Part shown: positions 1 through 5,800 of the stretch, piece by piece | Numbering within the stretch: the stretch's first letter is position 1 | Layout of the letters: each line of letters starts with the position of its first letter | Program-made: the position numbers and the translations under genes | Source of the DNA: Cupriavidus sp. | Lineage (GTDB): Bacteria > Pseudomonadota > Gammaproteobacteria > Burkholderiales > Burkholderiaceae | Assembly (NCBI GenBank): GCA_013362725.1 | Contig: JABFVP010000158.1 | Coordinates: 1 to 7,332, forward strand | Direction: 5' to 3' | Length of the DNA stretch: 7,332 nucleotides | The notes under the pieces: generated by a model | Seen by the model: the letters and a program-made list of their open reading frames with translations, nothing else | The model's database searches: none | What the model was told of the DNA's origin: nothing

Positions 1-1014
1 GACCGGGATGGTCAGCGTGCCGGTCACGGCCGCGGGGGTCAGGCCGGTCAAGCTGGCCGCGCGCGTATTCGGCACCACCTTGGCCCACGGGTTGTGGGCG
101 GCCAGCATGCCTTCGATCTCGTCCAGCGGCACATCGCGGCGCAGCTTGATGGTCAGCGCCTGCGAGTGGCAGCGCATCGCGCCGATGCGCACGCACAGGC
201 CGTCGACGGCGATCGGCGTGGCGCCGGTCGCGCCCAGGAAGCCCTCGCCGCGGCCCAGGATCTTGTTGGTCTCGGCGCCGCCCTTCCACTCTTCCTTGGA
301 CTGGCCGTTGCCCAGGTCCTTGTCGATCCAGGGGATCAGGTTGCCGGCCAGCGGCACGCCGAACTGCTTGGTCTCTTCCGCCGACAGGCCGTGCTGGGTC
401 GCCAGGATCTGGCGGTCGATCTCCAGGATGGCCGACGCCGGGTTGTCCAGCAGCGGCTTGACCGACGCATTCAGCGTGCCGAACTGGGTCAGCAGTTCGC
501 GCATGTGCTGGGCGCCGCCGCCCGAGGCGGCCTGGTAGGTCATCGAGGTCATCCATTCGACCATGTCGGCCTGGAACAGGCCGCCGAGGCCAATCAGCAT
601 GCAGCTGACCGTGCAGTTGCCGCCAATGAAATTCTTGACGCCCTTGGACAGCGCGTCCTTGATCACACCCTGGTTGACCGGATCGAGCACGATGATGGCA
701 TCGTCCTTCATCCGCAGCGACGACGCCGCGTCGATCCAGTAGCCCTTCCAGCCCGCCGCGCGCAGCTTGGGGAAAACCTCGTTGGTGTAGTCGCCGCCCT
801 GGGCGGTCAGCACCACGTCGCACTTCTTCAGTGCCTCGATGTCGTTGGCATCCTTGAGCGTGGTTTCGTTCTTGGCCATGGCGGGCGCCTTGCCGCCGGC
901 GTTGGACGTGCTGAAGAAGACGGGCTCGATATGGTCGAAATCACGCTCTTCCTGCATGCGCTGCATCAGGACGCTGCCGACCATTCCCCGCCAACCGACG
1001 AGACCTACAATCAT
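1..1014 (-). CDS. asd: Aspartate-semialdehyde dehydrogenase, C-terminus cut by window edge
   Basis: Asd reduces 4-aspartyl phosphate with NADPH to aspartate 4-semialdehyde, the branch point to lysine/diaminopimelate, threonine, methionine and isoleucine, in the cytoplasm. I translated 338 codons from the ATG at 1014. The N-terminus MIVGLVGWRGMVG is the NADP-binding glycine-rich loop. The active-site cysteine is C134 in GGNCTVSCM, and the substrate-binding segment YQAASGGGAQHM carries Q161. R276 and H283 in RIGAMRCHSQA match the Arg/His pair of the E. coli enzyme, so the catalytic set is complete. The reading frame is open to base 1 and ends in TGTLTIPV. About 38 residues are missing compared with E. 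coli Asd. The start is supported by GAGG at 1021-1024, 6 nt upstream. The gene lies in the same direction as leuCDB but is separated from leuB by a 333-bp gap containing a terminator-like hairpin, so it probably has its own promoter. The function call is very secure. Confidence 0.97.
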   Translation of the reverse strand, partial: MIVGLVGWRGMVGSVLMQRMQEERDFDHIEPVFFSTSNAGGKAPAMAKNETTLKDANDIEALKKCDVVLTAQGGDYTNEVFPKLRAAGWKGYWIDAASSLRMKDDAIIVLDPVNQGVIKDALSKGVKNFIGGNCTVSCMLIGLGGLFQADMVEWMTSMTYQAASGGGAQHMRELLTQFGTLNASVKPLLDNPASAILEIDRQILATQHGLSAEETKQFGVPLAGNLIPWIDKDLGNGQSKEEWKGGAETNKILGRGEGFLGATGATPIAVDGLCVRIGAMRCHSQALTIKLRRDVPLDEIEGMLAAHNPWAKVVPNTRAASLTGLTPAAVTGTLTIPV

Positions 1015-1020
1015 GATTTA

Positions 1021-1024
1021 CCTC
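1021..1024 (-). promoter_or_regulatory. Ribosome binding site of asd
   Basis: On the minus strand CCGAGGTAAATC precedes the ATG, placing GAGG six bases before the start codon. This supports the start at 1014 over the internal methionines at residues 11, 17 and 20. Confidence 0.7.
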
Positions 1025-1038
1025 GGATGTGATTTTTA

Positions 1039-1081
1039 CTTCCCCGCCATTTTCCTCGCCCGGCGTGGCTGCGCGGGGAAG
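1039..1081 (-). repeat. Inverted repeat in the asd 5' leader
   Basis: The arms at 1039-1047 and 1073-1081 are perfect 9-bp complements (minus-strand CTTCCCCGC and GCGGGGAAG) with a 25-nt loop. On the transcript the 3' arm is followed by UAAAAAUC, not a U-run, so this is not an intrinsic terminator. A second complementary pair, 1058-1062 with 1083-1087, crosses it. The two stems therefore cannot both form except as a pseudoknot. Any regulatory role is inference. Confidence 0.4.
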
Positions 1082-1104
1082 ACGGGCAGGCACGACGAAC
1101 GGAT

Positions 1105-1236
1105 CTAGGCGATCGCGGTTTTAATAATGGTTTTAATCGTCGTTGCGGTCTGGCCGAGCGAAATCGTGCCAACCGGGCCGCGGGTAGCGGTCAGGGCGAC
1201 AACAGCAGTCAGGGTGGACTGGGAAGATCGGGCCAT
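1105..1236 (-). other. Candidate 43-aa Thr/Ile/Lys-rich leader ORF upstream of asd
   Basis: An ATG at 1236 opens 43 codons ending in TAG at 1105, 90 nt before the asd start. The product has 10 Thr, 5 Ile and 2 Lys. Its last part, residues 30-42, reads TATTIKTIIKTAI, so 11 of 13 residues are Thr, Ile or Lys. All three amino acids are made from the Asd product. Several of these codons (ATT, AAA) are AT-rich and unlike the ATC/AAG preference of the neighbouring genes. This resembles the known thr-operon leader peptide in composition. Against it: there is no Shine-Dalgarno sequence, an in-frame TAG lies four codons upstream of the ATG, the AT-rich repeat at 1117-1137 alone could create the pattern, and no U-tract terminator follows. 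It matches no protein I recognise. Confidence 0.25.
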
Positions 1237-1252
1237 CGGCAGAGTCTACACG

Positions 1253-1280
1253 ATTTTGCGGCGCTGCCGCAGCGTGCAAA
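1253..1280 (-). promoter_or_regulatory. Weak candidate sigma-70 promoter for asd
   Basis: On the minus strand TTTGCA (1275-1280) is followed by a 16-bp spacer and CAAAAT (1253-1258), each matching four of six consensus bases. It lies just downstream of the leuB terminator hairpin and would start a transcript near 1246. An alternative -10, TAGACT, lies a few bases further on (plus-strand 1243-1248) but has no good -35. Both are weak and are assigned mainly by position. Confidence 0.22.
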
Positions 1281-1286
1281 TTGGGG

Positions 1287-1322
1287 ACAAATAAAACGCA
1301 GGGCACCGCTATTGCGGTGCCC
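1287..1322 (-). terminator. Intrinsic terminator after leuB
   Basis: The arms GGGCACCGC (1301-1309) and GCGGTGCCC (1314-1322) form a perfect 9-bp GC-rich stem with a 4-nt loop. On the minus strand it is followed by TGCGTTTTATTTGT, a T-rich though interrupted tail. It lies 25 bp past the leuB stop codon. It should end most leuCDB transcription and separate it from asd. Confidence 0.75.
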
Positions 1323-1347
1323 CTTGTGGATGTGGCTTGCGTGTGAC

Positions 1348-2415
1348 TTACAGTGCCGCCAGCACGGCCTCGCCCATCTCGCGGGTACCGACCTGCTTGC
1401 AGCCCGGCGTCAGGATGTCGCCGGTGCGATAGCCCTGGGCCAGCACCTTCTTCACGGCGTTCTCGATGCGGTCGGCCTGCTCGGCGCGGTTCAGCGAGTA
1501 ACGCAGCATCATCGCCGCCGACAGGATAGTGGCCAGCGGATTGGCCACGCCCTTGCCGGCGATGTCCGGCGCCGAGCCGTGCGAGGGCTCGTACAGGCCC
1601 TTGTTGTTGGCATCGAGCGACGCCGACGGCAGCATGCCGATCGAGCCGGTCAGCATCGCGGCCTCGTCCGACAGGATGTCGCCGAACATATTGCCGGTGA
1701 CGATCACGTCGAAGCTCTTGGGCGCCTTGACCAGCTGCATCGCGGCGTTGTCGACGTACATGTGCGACAGCTCGACCTCCGGATACTCCTTGCTGACATC
1801 GATCACGATGTCCTTCCAGAACTGGAAGGTCTCGAGCACGTTGGCCTTGTCGACGCTGCACAGCTTCTTGCCGCGCTTGGCCGCGGCCTGGAACGCCACG
1901 TGTGCGATACGGCGGATTTCCGGCTCGCTGTAGCGCATCGTGTCGAAGGCTTCGCGCGCGCCCTGGAACAGGCCGTCCGGCGCTTCGCGCAGGCCGCGCG
2001 GCTGGCCGAAGTAGATGTCGCCGTTGAGCTCGCGCACGATCAGGATGTCGAGTCCGGCCACCAGCTCGGGCTTCAGGCTCGAGGCGCCGGTCAGCTCCGG
2101 ATAGCAGATCGCCGGGCGGAAGTTGGCGAACAGCTGCAGGTGCTTGCGCAGGCCCAGGATGGCCTGCTCCGGGCGCAGTGCGCGCTCCAGGCTGTCGTAC
2201 TTCCAGTCGCCGACGGCGCCGAACAGGATGGCGTCGGCCTCCTTGGCCAGCTTGAGCGTGTTCTCCGGCAGCGGATGGCCTTCGGCCTCGTAGCCGGCGC
2301 CGCCCACCGGCGCGGTTTCCAGTTCGAACTTCTCGTCGAGCGCGTTCAGGACCTTGACGGCCTCTGCAACGATTTCGGGACCGATGCCGTCACCCGGCAG
2401 GACTGCAATCTTCAT
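1348..2415 (-). CDS. leuB: 3-isopropylmalate dehydrogenase
   Basis: LeuB oxidises (2R,3S)-3-isopropylmalate with NAD+ and metal (Mg/Mn) to 2-isopropyl-3-oxosuccinate, which decarboxylates to 2-oxoisocaproate, the direct leucine precursor. It is a cytoplasmic enzyme. The 355-aa length is normal for the family. The N-terminus IAVLPGDGIGPEI is characteristic. Substrate-binding arginines are visible at R90, R100 and R128, the catalytic pair is Y135 (DIYFG) and K190 (VDKANVL), and the metal-binding aspartates are D222, D246 and D250. The family signature NMFGDILSDEAAMLTGSIG starts at residue 242. The GSAPDIAGKG loop (280-289) has the Asp-Ile pair typical of NAD-using enzymes. GAGGAAAG (2422-2429) precedes the ATG. 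The start lies 22 bp after leuD, consistent with one leuCDB mRNA, and a terminator follows. Confidence 0.98.
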   Translation of the reverse strand: MKIAVLPGDGIGPEIVAEAVKVLNALDEKFELETAPVGGAGYEAEGHPLPENTLKLAKEADAILFGAVGDWKYDSLERALRPEQAILGLRKHLQLFANFRPAICYPELTGASSLKPELVAGLDILIVRELNGDIYFGQPRGLREAPDGLFQGAREAFDTMRYSEPEIRRIAHVAFQAAAKRGKKLCSVDKANVLETFQFWKDIVIDVSKEYPEVELSHMYVDNAAMQLVKAPKSFDVIVTGNMFGDILSDEAAMLTGSIGMLPSASLDANNKGLYEPSHGSAPDIAGKGVANPLATILSAAMMLRYSLNRAEQADRIENAVKKVLAQGYRTGDILTPGCKQVGTREMGEAVLAAL

Positions 2416-2437
2416 TGTTGTCTTTCCTCGTAGAGCC

Positions 2438-3088
2438 TTATCCGACCAGGCGGTTGTTCAGCCACGGCATCTTCGCCACGCGCTCGGCCTCGAAGGCCTT
2501 GATCTTGTCGGCATGGCGCAGGGTCAGGCCGATATCGTCGAAGCCGTTCAGCATGCAGTACTTGCGGAACGGGGCGATGTCGAATTCGTAGCCTTGCCCC
2601 GACGGCGTCAGCACCACCTGCTTGTCCAGGTCGATGGTGAGCTGGTAGCCGTTGAACGCATTGGTCTCGTTGAACAGGTGCTCGACCTGCTGCTCGCTCA
2701 GCACCACCGGCAGCAAGCCGTTCTTGTAGCAGTTGTTGAAGAAGATGTCGGCGAAGCTGGGCGCGATCACGGCGCGGAAGCCGTATTGCGTCAGCGCCCA
2801 AGGCGCGTGCTCGCGCGAGCTGCCGCAGCCGAAATTGCGGCGCGTCAGCAGGATCGACGCGCCCTGGTAGCGCGGCTGGTTCAGCACGAAGTCCGGGTTC
2901 AGCGGACGCTTGCTGTTGTCCATGCCGGGCTGCCCCACATCCTTGTAGCGCCACTCGTCGAACAGGTTGGGACCGAAGCCGGTGCGCTGGATCGACTTCA
3001 GGAACTGCTTCGGGATGATGGCGTCGGTGTCGACGTTCTCGCGGTCGAGCGGCGCGACCAGGCCGCTGTGTACGGTGAACTTTTCCAT
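2438..3088 (-). CDS. leuD: 3-isopropylmalate dehydratase small subunit
   Basis: This is the small (swivelling-domain) subunit of isopropylmalate isomerase. Together with LeuC it converts 2-isopropylmalate to 3-isopropylmalate through dehydration and rehydration. The 216-aa length fits bacterial LeuD of the LeuC/LeuD heterodimer type. The start MEKFTVHSGLVAPLDRENVDTD and the DAIIPKQFLK segment are typical. The hallmark NFGCGSSREHAPWAL at 85-99 forms the substrate-recognising loop, and FADIFFNNCYKNGLLP follows at about 112-127. AAGGA (3097-3101), 8 nt before the ATG, supports the start. The gene lies 19 bp after leuC, with its ribosome binding site just past the leuC stop, and 22 bp before leuB. 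Nothing is unusual in the sequence. Confidence 0.98.
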   Translation of the reverse strand: MEKFTVHSGLVAPLDRENVDTDAIIPKQFLKSIQRTGFGPNLFDEWRYKDVGQPGMDNSKRPLNPDFVLNQPRYQGASILLTRRNFGCGSSREHAPWALTQYGFRAVIAPSFADIFFNNCYKNGLLPVVLSEQQVEHLFNETNAFNGYQLTIDLDKQVVLTPSGQGYEFDIAPFRKYCMLNGFDDIGLTLRHADKIKAFEAERVAKMPWLNNRLVG

Positions 3089-3107
3089 TTGCTCTGTCCT
3101 TGCTTGT

Positions 3108-4517
3108 TCAGCCCAGCTTGCGGATATCGACGAAGTGGCCTTCGATGGCGGCCGCGGCGGCCATCGCCGGGCTCACCAGGTGAGTGCGCCCGCCCGCGCC
3201 CTGGCGGCCTTCGAAGTTGCGGTTCGAGGTCGAGGCGCAGCGCTCGCCGGCATCGAGGCGGTCGGCGTTCATCGCCAGGCACATCGAGCAGCCCGGCTCG
3301 CGCCATTCAAAGCCGGCGGCCTTGAAGATCTGGTCCAGGCCCTCGCGCTCGGCCTGCTCCTTGACCAGGCCCGAGCCCGGCACCACCATCGCCAGCTTTA
3401 CGTTCGATGCAATCTTGCGGCCCAGCTTCTGCACCACCCAGGCGGCGGCGCGCATGTCTTCGATGCGGCTGTTGGTGCAGGAACCGATGAAGACCTTGTC
3501 GATGCTGATGCTTTCGACCGGCACGTTGGGCTGCAGGCCCATGTATTCGAGCGCGCGCTCCATCGCGTTGCGCTTGTTCGGGTCCTTTTCCTTCTCCGGA
3601 TCCGGCACGCGGTCTTCGATGCTGATCACCATTTCCGGCGACGTGCCCCAGGTCACCTGCGGGCGCACGTCTTCCGCGCGCAGCTCGACCACCTGGTCGA
3701 ACTTGGCGCCGGCATCCGAATGCAGCGTGCGCCAGTAGGCCACGGCCTGCTCCCACTCCACGCCCTGCGGCGCGTACGGGCGGCCCTTGACGTATTCGAG
3801 CGTGACATCGTCGACCGCCACCAGGCCGGCGCGCGCGCCGGCCTCGATCGCCATGTTGCAGACCGTCATGCGGCCTTCCATGGTCAGGTCGCGGATGGCC
3901 GAGCCGGCAAACTCGATGGTGTAGCCGGTGCCGCCGGCGGTGCCGATCTTGCCGATCACGGCCAGCACGATGTCCTTGGCGGTGCAGCCGCGCGGCAGCT
4001 TGCCTTCCACCCGGACCAGCATGTTCTTGGCCTTCTTGCCCAGCAGCGTCTGCGTGGCCAGCACGTGCTCGACTTCCGAGGTGCCGATGCCATGCGCCAG
4101 CGCGCCGAAGGCGCCATGCGTGCTGGTATGCGAGTCGCCGCACACCACCGTCATGCCCGGCAGCGTCGCGCCCTGCTCCGGCCCGATCACGTGCACGATG
4201 CCCTGGCGGTGGTCGTTCATCTTGAACTGGGTAATGCCGTAGCTGTCGCAGTTGGCATCGAGCGTATCGACCTGCAGCTTCGACACCGGATCGGCAATGC
4301 CCTGGCTGCGGTCGGTGGTCGGCACGTTGTGGTCCGACACCGCCAGGTTGGCGCTGATGCGCCACACCGGACGCTCTGCCAGCTTCAGGCCCTCGAACGC
4401 CTGCGGGCTGGTCACTTCATGCAGCAGGTGGCGGTCGATATAGAGCAGCGTGGTGCCGTCTTCCTCGACGTGGACGGTGTGGTCATCCCAGAGTTTGTCG
4501 TAGAGCGTCTTGGCCAT
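3108..4517 (-). CDS. leuC: 3-isopropylmalate dehydratase large subunit
   Basis: LeuC is the 4Fe-4S, aconitase-family large subunit of isopropylmalate isomerase. It works with LeuD in the second step committed to leucine. At 469 aa it has the usual length. The three cluster-ligating cysteines are present: C347 in IGSCTNSR, and C410 and C413 in EPGCSMCLAMN. Other family blocks include DRHLLHEVTSPQAF (28-41), CGDSHTSTHGAFGALAHGIG (126-145) and the C-terminal STSNRNFEGRQGAGGRTHLVSP region. The start MAKTLYDKLWDDH matches recalled family N-termini. However, the sequence before it (CCCGCCATCGCATC) has no recognisable Shine-Dalgarno motif. This is the first gene of leuCDB. Its promoter should lie in the 581-bp region upstream, which carries several repeats and a dyad that might act as control sites. 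Confidence 0.98.
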   Translation of the reverse strand: MAKTLYDKLWDDHTVHVEEDGTTLLYIDRHLLHEVTSPQAFEGLKLAERPVWRISANLAVSDHNVPTTDRSQGIADPVSKLQVDTLDANCDSYGITQFKMNDHRQGIVHVIGPEQGATLPGMTVVCGDSHTSTHGAFGALAHGIGTSEVEHVLATQTLLGKKAKNMLVRVEGKLPRGCTAKDIVLAVIGKIGTAGGTGYTIEFAGSAIRDLTMEGRMTVCNMAIEAGARAGLVAVDDVTLEYVKGRPYAPQGVEWEQAVAYWRTLHSDAGAKFDQVVELRAEDVRPQVTWGTSPEMVISIEDRVPDPEKEKDPNKRNAMERALEYMGLQPNVPVESISIDKVFIGSCTNSRIEDMRAAAWVVQKLGRKIASNVKLAMVVPGSGLVKEQAEREGLDQIFKAAGFEWREPGCSMCLAMNADRLDAGERCASTSNRNFEGRQGAGGRTHLVSPAMAAAAAIEGHFVDIRKLG

Positions 4518-4670
4518 GATGCGATGGCGGGACCGATGACCGTGCCTTGGCAGGCCGGACCGCGGGGACCGCGCAGTAGTTTGCAGGGGTGGTTGTCCGC
4601 TTCGGTCGCGGTGACGAGCCGGACGCGACGATGAAGATCGCGCCGGAAGCCGCCTGAAGCGAGCGTTATT

Positions 4671-4693
4671 TCAAGCGTTGCTGCGATGCTTGA
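4671..4693. promoter_or_regulatory. Dyad TCAAGC-N11-GCTTGA upstream of leuC
   Basis: Perfect 6-bp inverted arms lie at 4671-4676 and 4688-4693, separated by 11 bp, about 155-175 bp before the leuC start. The layout suits a dimeric regulator such as a LysR-type protein, but no regulator gene is in the window and chance cannot be excluded. Confidence 0.3.
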
Positions 4694-4720
4694 CTTGGCA
4701 ATCGATTATGCCACCGCTCT

Positions 4721-4745
4721 GGGGCCGGGCCGGGCCGGGCCGGGG
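4721..4745. repeat. GGGCC pentanucleotide tandem repeat
   Basis: Four head-to-tail GGGCC units, framed by G-runs, occupy 25 bp and contain only G and C. The plus strand has five runs of three or four G separated by CC, which fits the G-quadruplex pattern. The minus strand, the leuC mRNA sense, is correspondingly C-rich. Such a short tandem array can also vary in copy number by slippage. Confidence 0.8.
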
Positions 4746-4763
4746 TGGAAATGTAATGTGATT

Positions 4764-4803
4764 GGCGAAAGGGGGATTTCGCGGATGGCGAAAAGGTTTC
4801 GCC
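4764..4803. repeat. Twin GCGAAA/TTTCGC hairpins
   Basis: Two adjacent inverted repeats share the same arm sequence. GCGAAA (4765-4770) pairs with TTTCGC (4777-4782), and GGCGAAA (4787-4793) pairs with TTTCGCC (4797-4803) around a 3-nt loop. GGCGAAA is also a direct repeat (4764-4770 and 4787-4793). The function is unknown; they might be binding sites or tandem stem-loops. Confidence 0.5.
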
Positions 4804-4829
4804 TGCTTGCTTCCGATGCGGGCAGCAAG

Positions 4830-4872
4830 CTCCCCTCTCCCGCATAGCGGGAGAGGGGCCGGGGGAGAGGGC
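4830..4872 (+). repeat. REP-like palindromic element, copy 1
   Basis: A perfect 12-bp stem, CCCCTCTCCCGC (4832-4843) with GCGGGAGAGGGG (4847-4858), has a 3-nt loop and is followed by a CCGGGGGAGAGGGC tail. The CCCTCTCCC/GGGAGAGGG core with a GAGAGGG tail is of the kind that recurs between genes in several proteobacterial genomes. I infer a REP-type repeat from its structure and the second copy nearby, without a genome-wide count. Confidence 0.6.
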
Positions 4873-4937
4873 AGGAGGGTCAAAGGCTGACGCCCGTGGG
4901 TTAAAACCGAAGGCTTCGCTTGTTGCGATACCTAGCT

Positions 4938-4983
4938 AGCCCACCCCTCTCCCCAACCCTCTCCCCCTGAGGGGAGAGGGAGA
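4938..4983 (-). repeat. REP-like palindromic element, copy 2 (inverted)
   Basis: The stem CCCTCTCCCC (4957-4966) with GGGGAGAGGG (4971-4980) has a CTGA loop. Read on the minus strand, it is followed by a TTGGGGAGAGGGG tail, matching the layout of copy 1 (stem-loop, two bases, then a G-rich GAGAGGG tail). The two copies therefore point toward each other across about 65 bp. Confidence 0.6.
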
Positions 4984-5088
4984 ACACCTTGCTTGGGCCA
5001 GTTCGGGCGCCTTGGGCACACCCAAAACCGCCCTCCCCGTTCGCGTCTTTGGGAGTTCAAAAACCGATCTCCGCTTTCCGCGCTTTAA

Positions 5089-5098
5089 GGCGGCTTCG

Positions 5099-5107
<9 letters not shown>
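5089..5107 (-). terminator. Hairpin spanning the livF stop codon
   Basis: GGCGGCT (5089-5095) and AGCCGCC (5101-5107) form a perfect 7-bp stem with a 5-nt loop that includes part of the livF stop. No T-run follows directly; the nearest T5 is about 25 bp further, at plus-strand 5059-5063. It may end the liv transcript or protect its 3' end, but it is not a canonical intrinsic terminator. Confidence 0.3.

Positions 5108-5799
<692 letters not shown>

Positions 5800-5800
<1 letters not shown>

Larger units (their letters stand above)
1015..1347 (-). other. leuB-asd intergenic region / asd leader
   Basis: This 333-bp gap holds no conventional gene. In the direction of transcription it contains the leuB terminator-like hairpin, a weak promoter candidate, a 43-codon ORF with a Thr/Ile/Lys-rich tail, an AT-rich 12-bp-period repeat (1117-1137), a pair of competing inverted repeats, and the asd ribosome binding site. 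The long open reading frame that also crosses this stretch (to 1133) is an out-of-frame shadow of leuB and is not a gene. Confidence 0.6.
4518..5098 (-). other. livF-leuC intergenic region with multiple structured repeats
   Basis: No credible gene is present. A 70-codon ORF at 4671-4883 is proline-rich, runs through a palindrome and the pentanucleotide repeat, and lacks family resemblance. The region instead contains a hairpin at the livF end, two REP-like palindromes, two GCGAAA hairpins, a (GGGCC)n tract and a TCAAGC dyad. The leuC promoter must be here or the operon must be read from livF. I could not find a convincing -35/-10 pair. A CATAAT hexamer (4705-4710) is the best isolated -10-like element but lacks a -35. 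Confidence 0.6.

Noticed and set aside
94..1032. Long plus-strand open frame (312 codons) opposite asd
   Set aside because: Its Arg/His/Gln/Ala-rich translation is the usual antisense shadow of a GC-rich gene. The minus strand encodes a clear Asd here.
1312..2433. Plus-strand open frame of 373 codons opposite leuB
   Set aside because: Antisense shadow with no family resemblance; LeuB on the minus strand has all its catalytic residues.
2967..4634. Very long plus-strand open frame (555 codons) opposite leuC
   Set aside because: Low-complexity Arg/His/Ala composition and full overlap with leuC; long antisense frames are expected at this GC content.
4671..4883. Minus-strand 70-codon ORF between livF and leuC
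   Set aside because: It is read through the REP-like palindrome and the GGGCC repeat, is proline-rich for that reason, and has no recognisable family.
4905..4925. Small CGAAG-G-CTTCG palindrome with a nearby T-run on the minus strand as a terminator
   Set aside because: The stem can form only about four pairs with a usable loop, too weak to call.
4932..4939. CTAGCTAG palindrome
   Set aside because: An 8-bp palindrome alone, with no repeats or gene context, is not informative.
5012..5025. TTGGG-CACA-CCCAA hairpin downstream of livF
   Set aside because: Only five base pairs and no T-tract on the minus strand; not supportable as a terminator.
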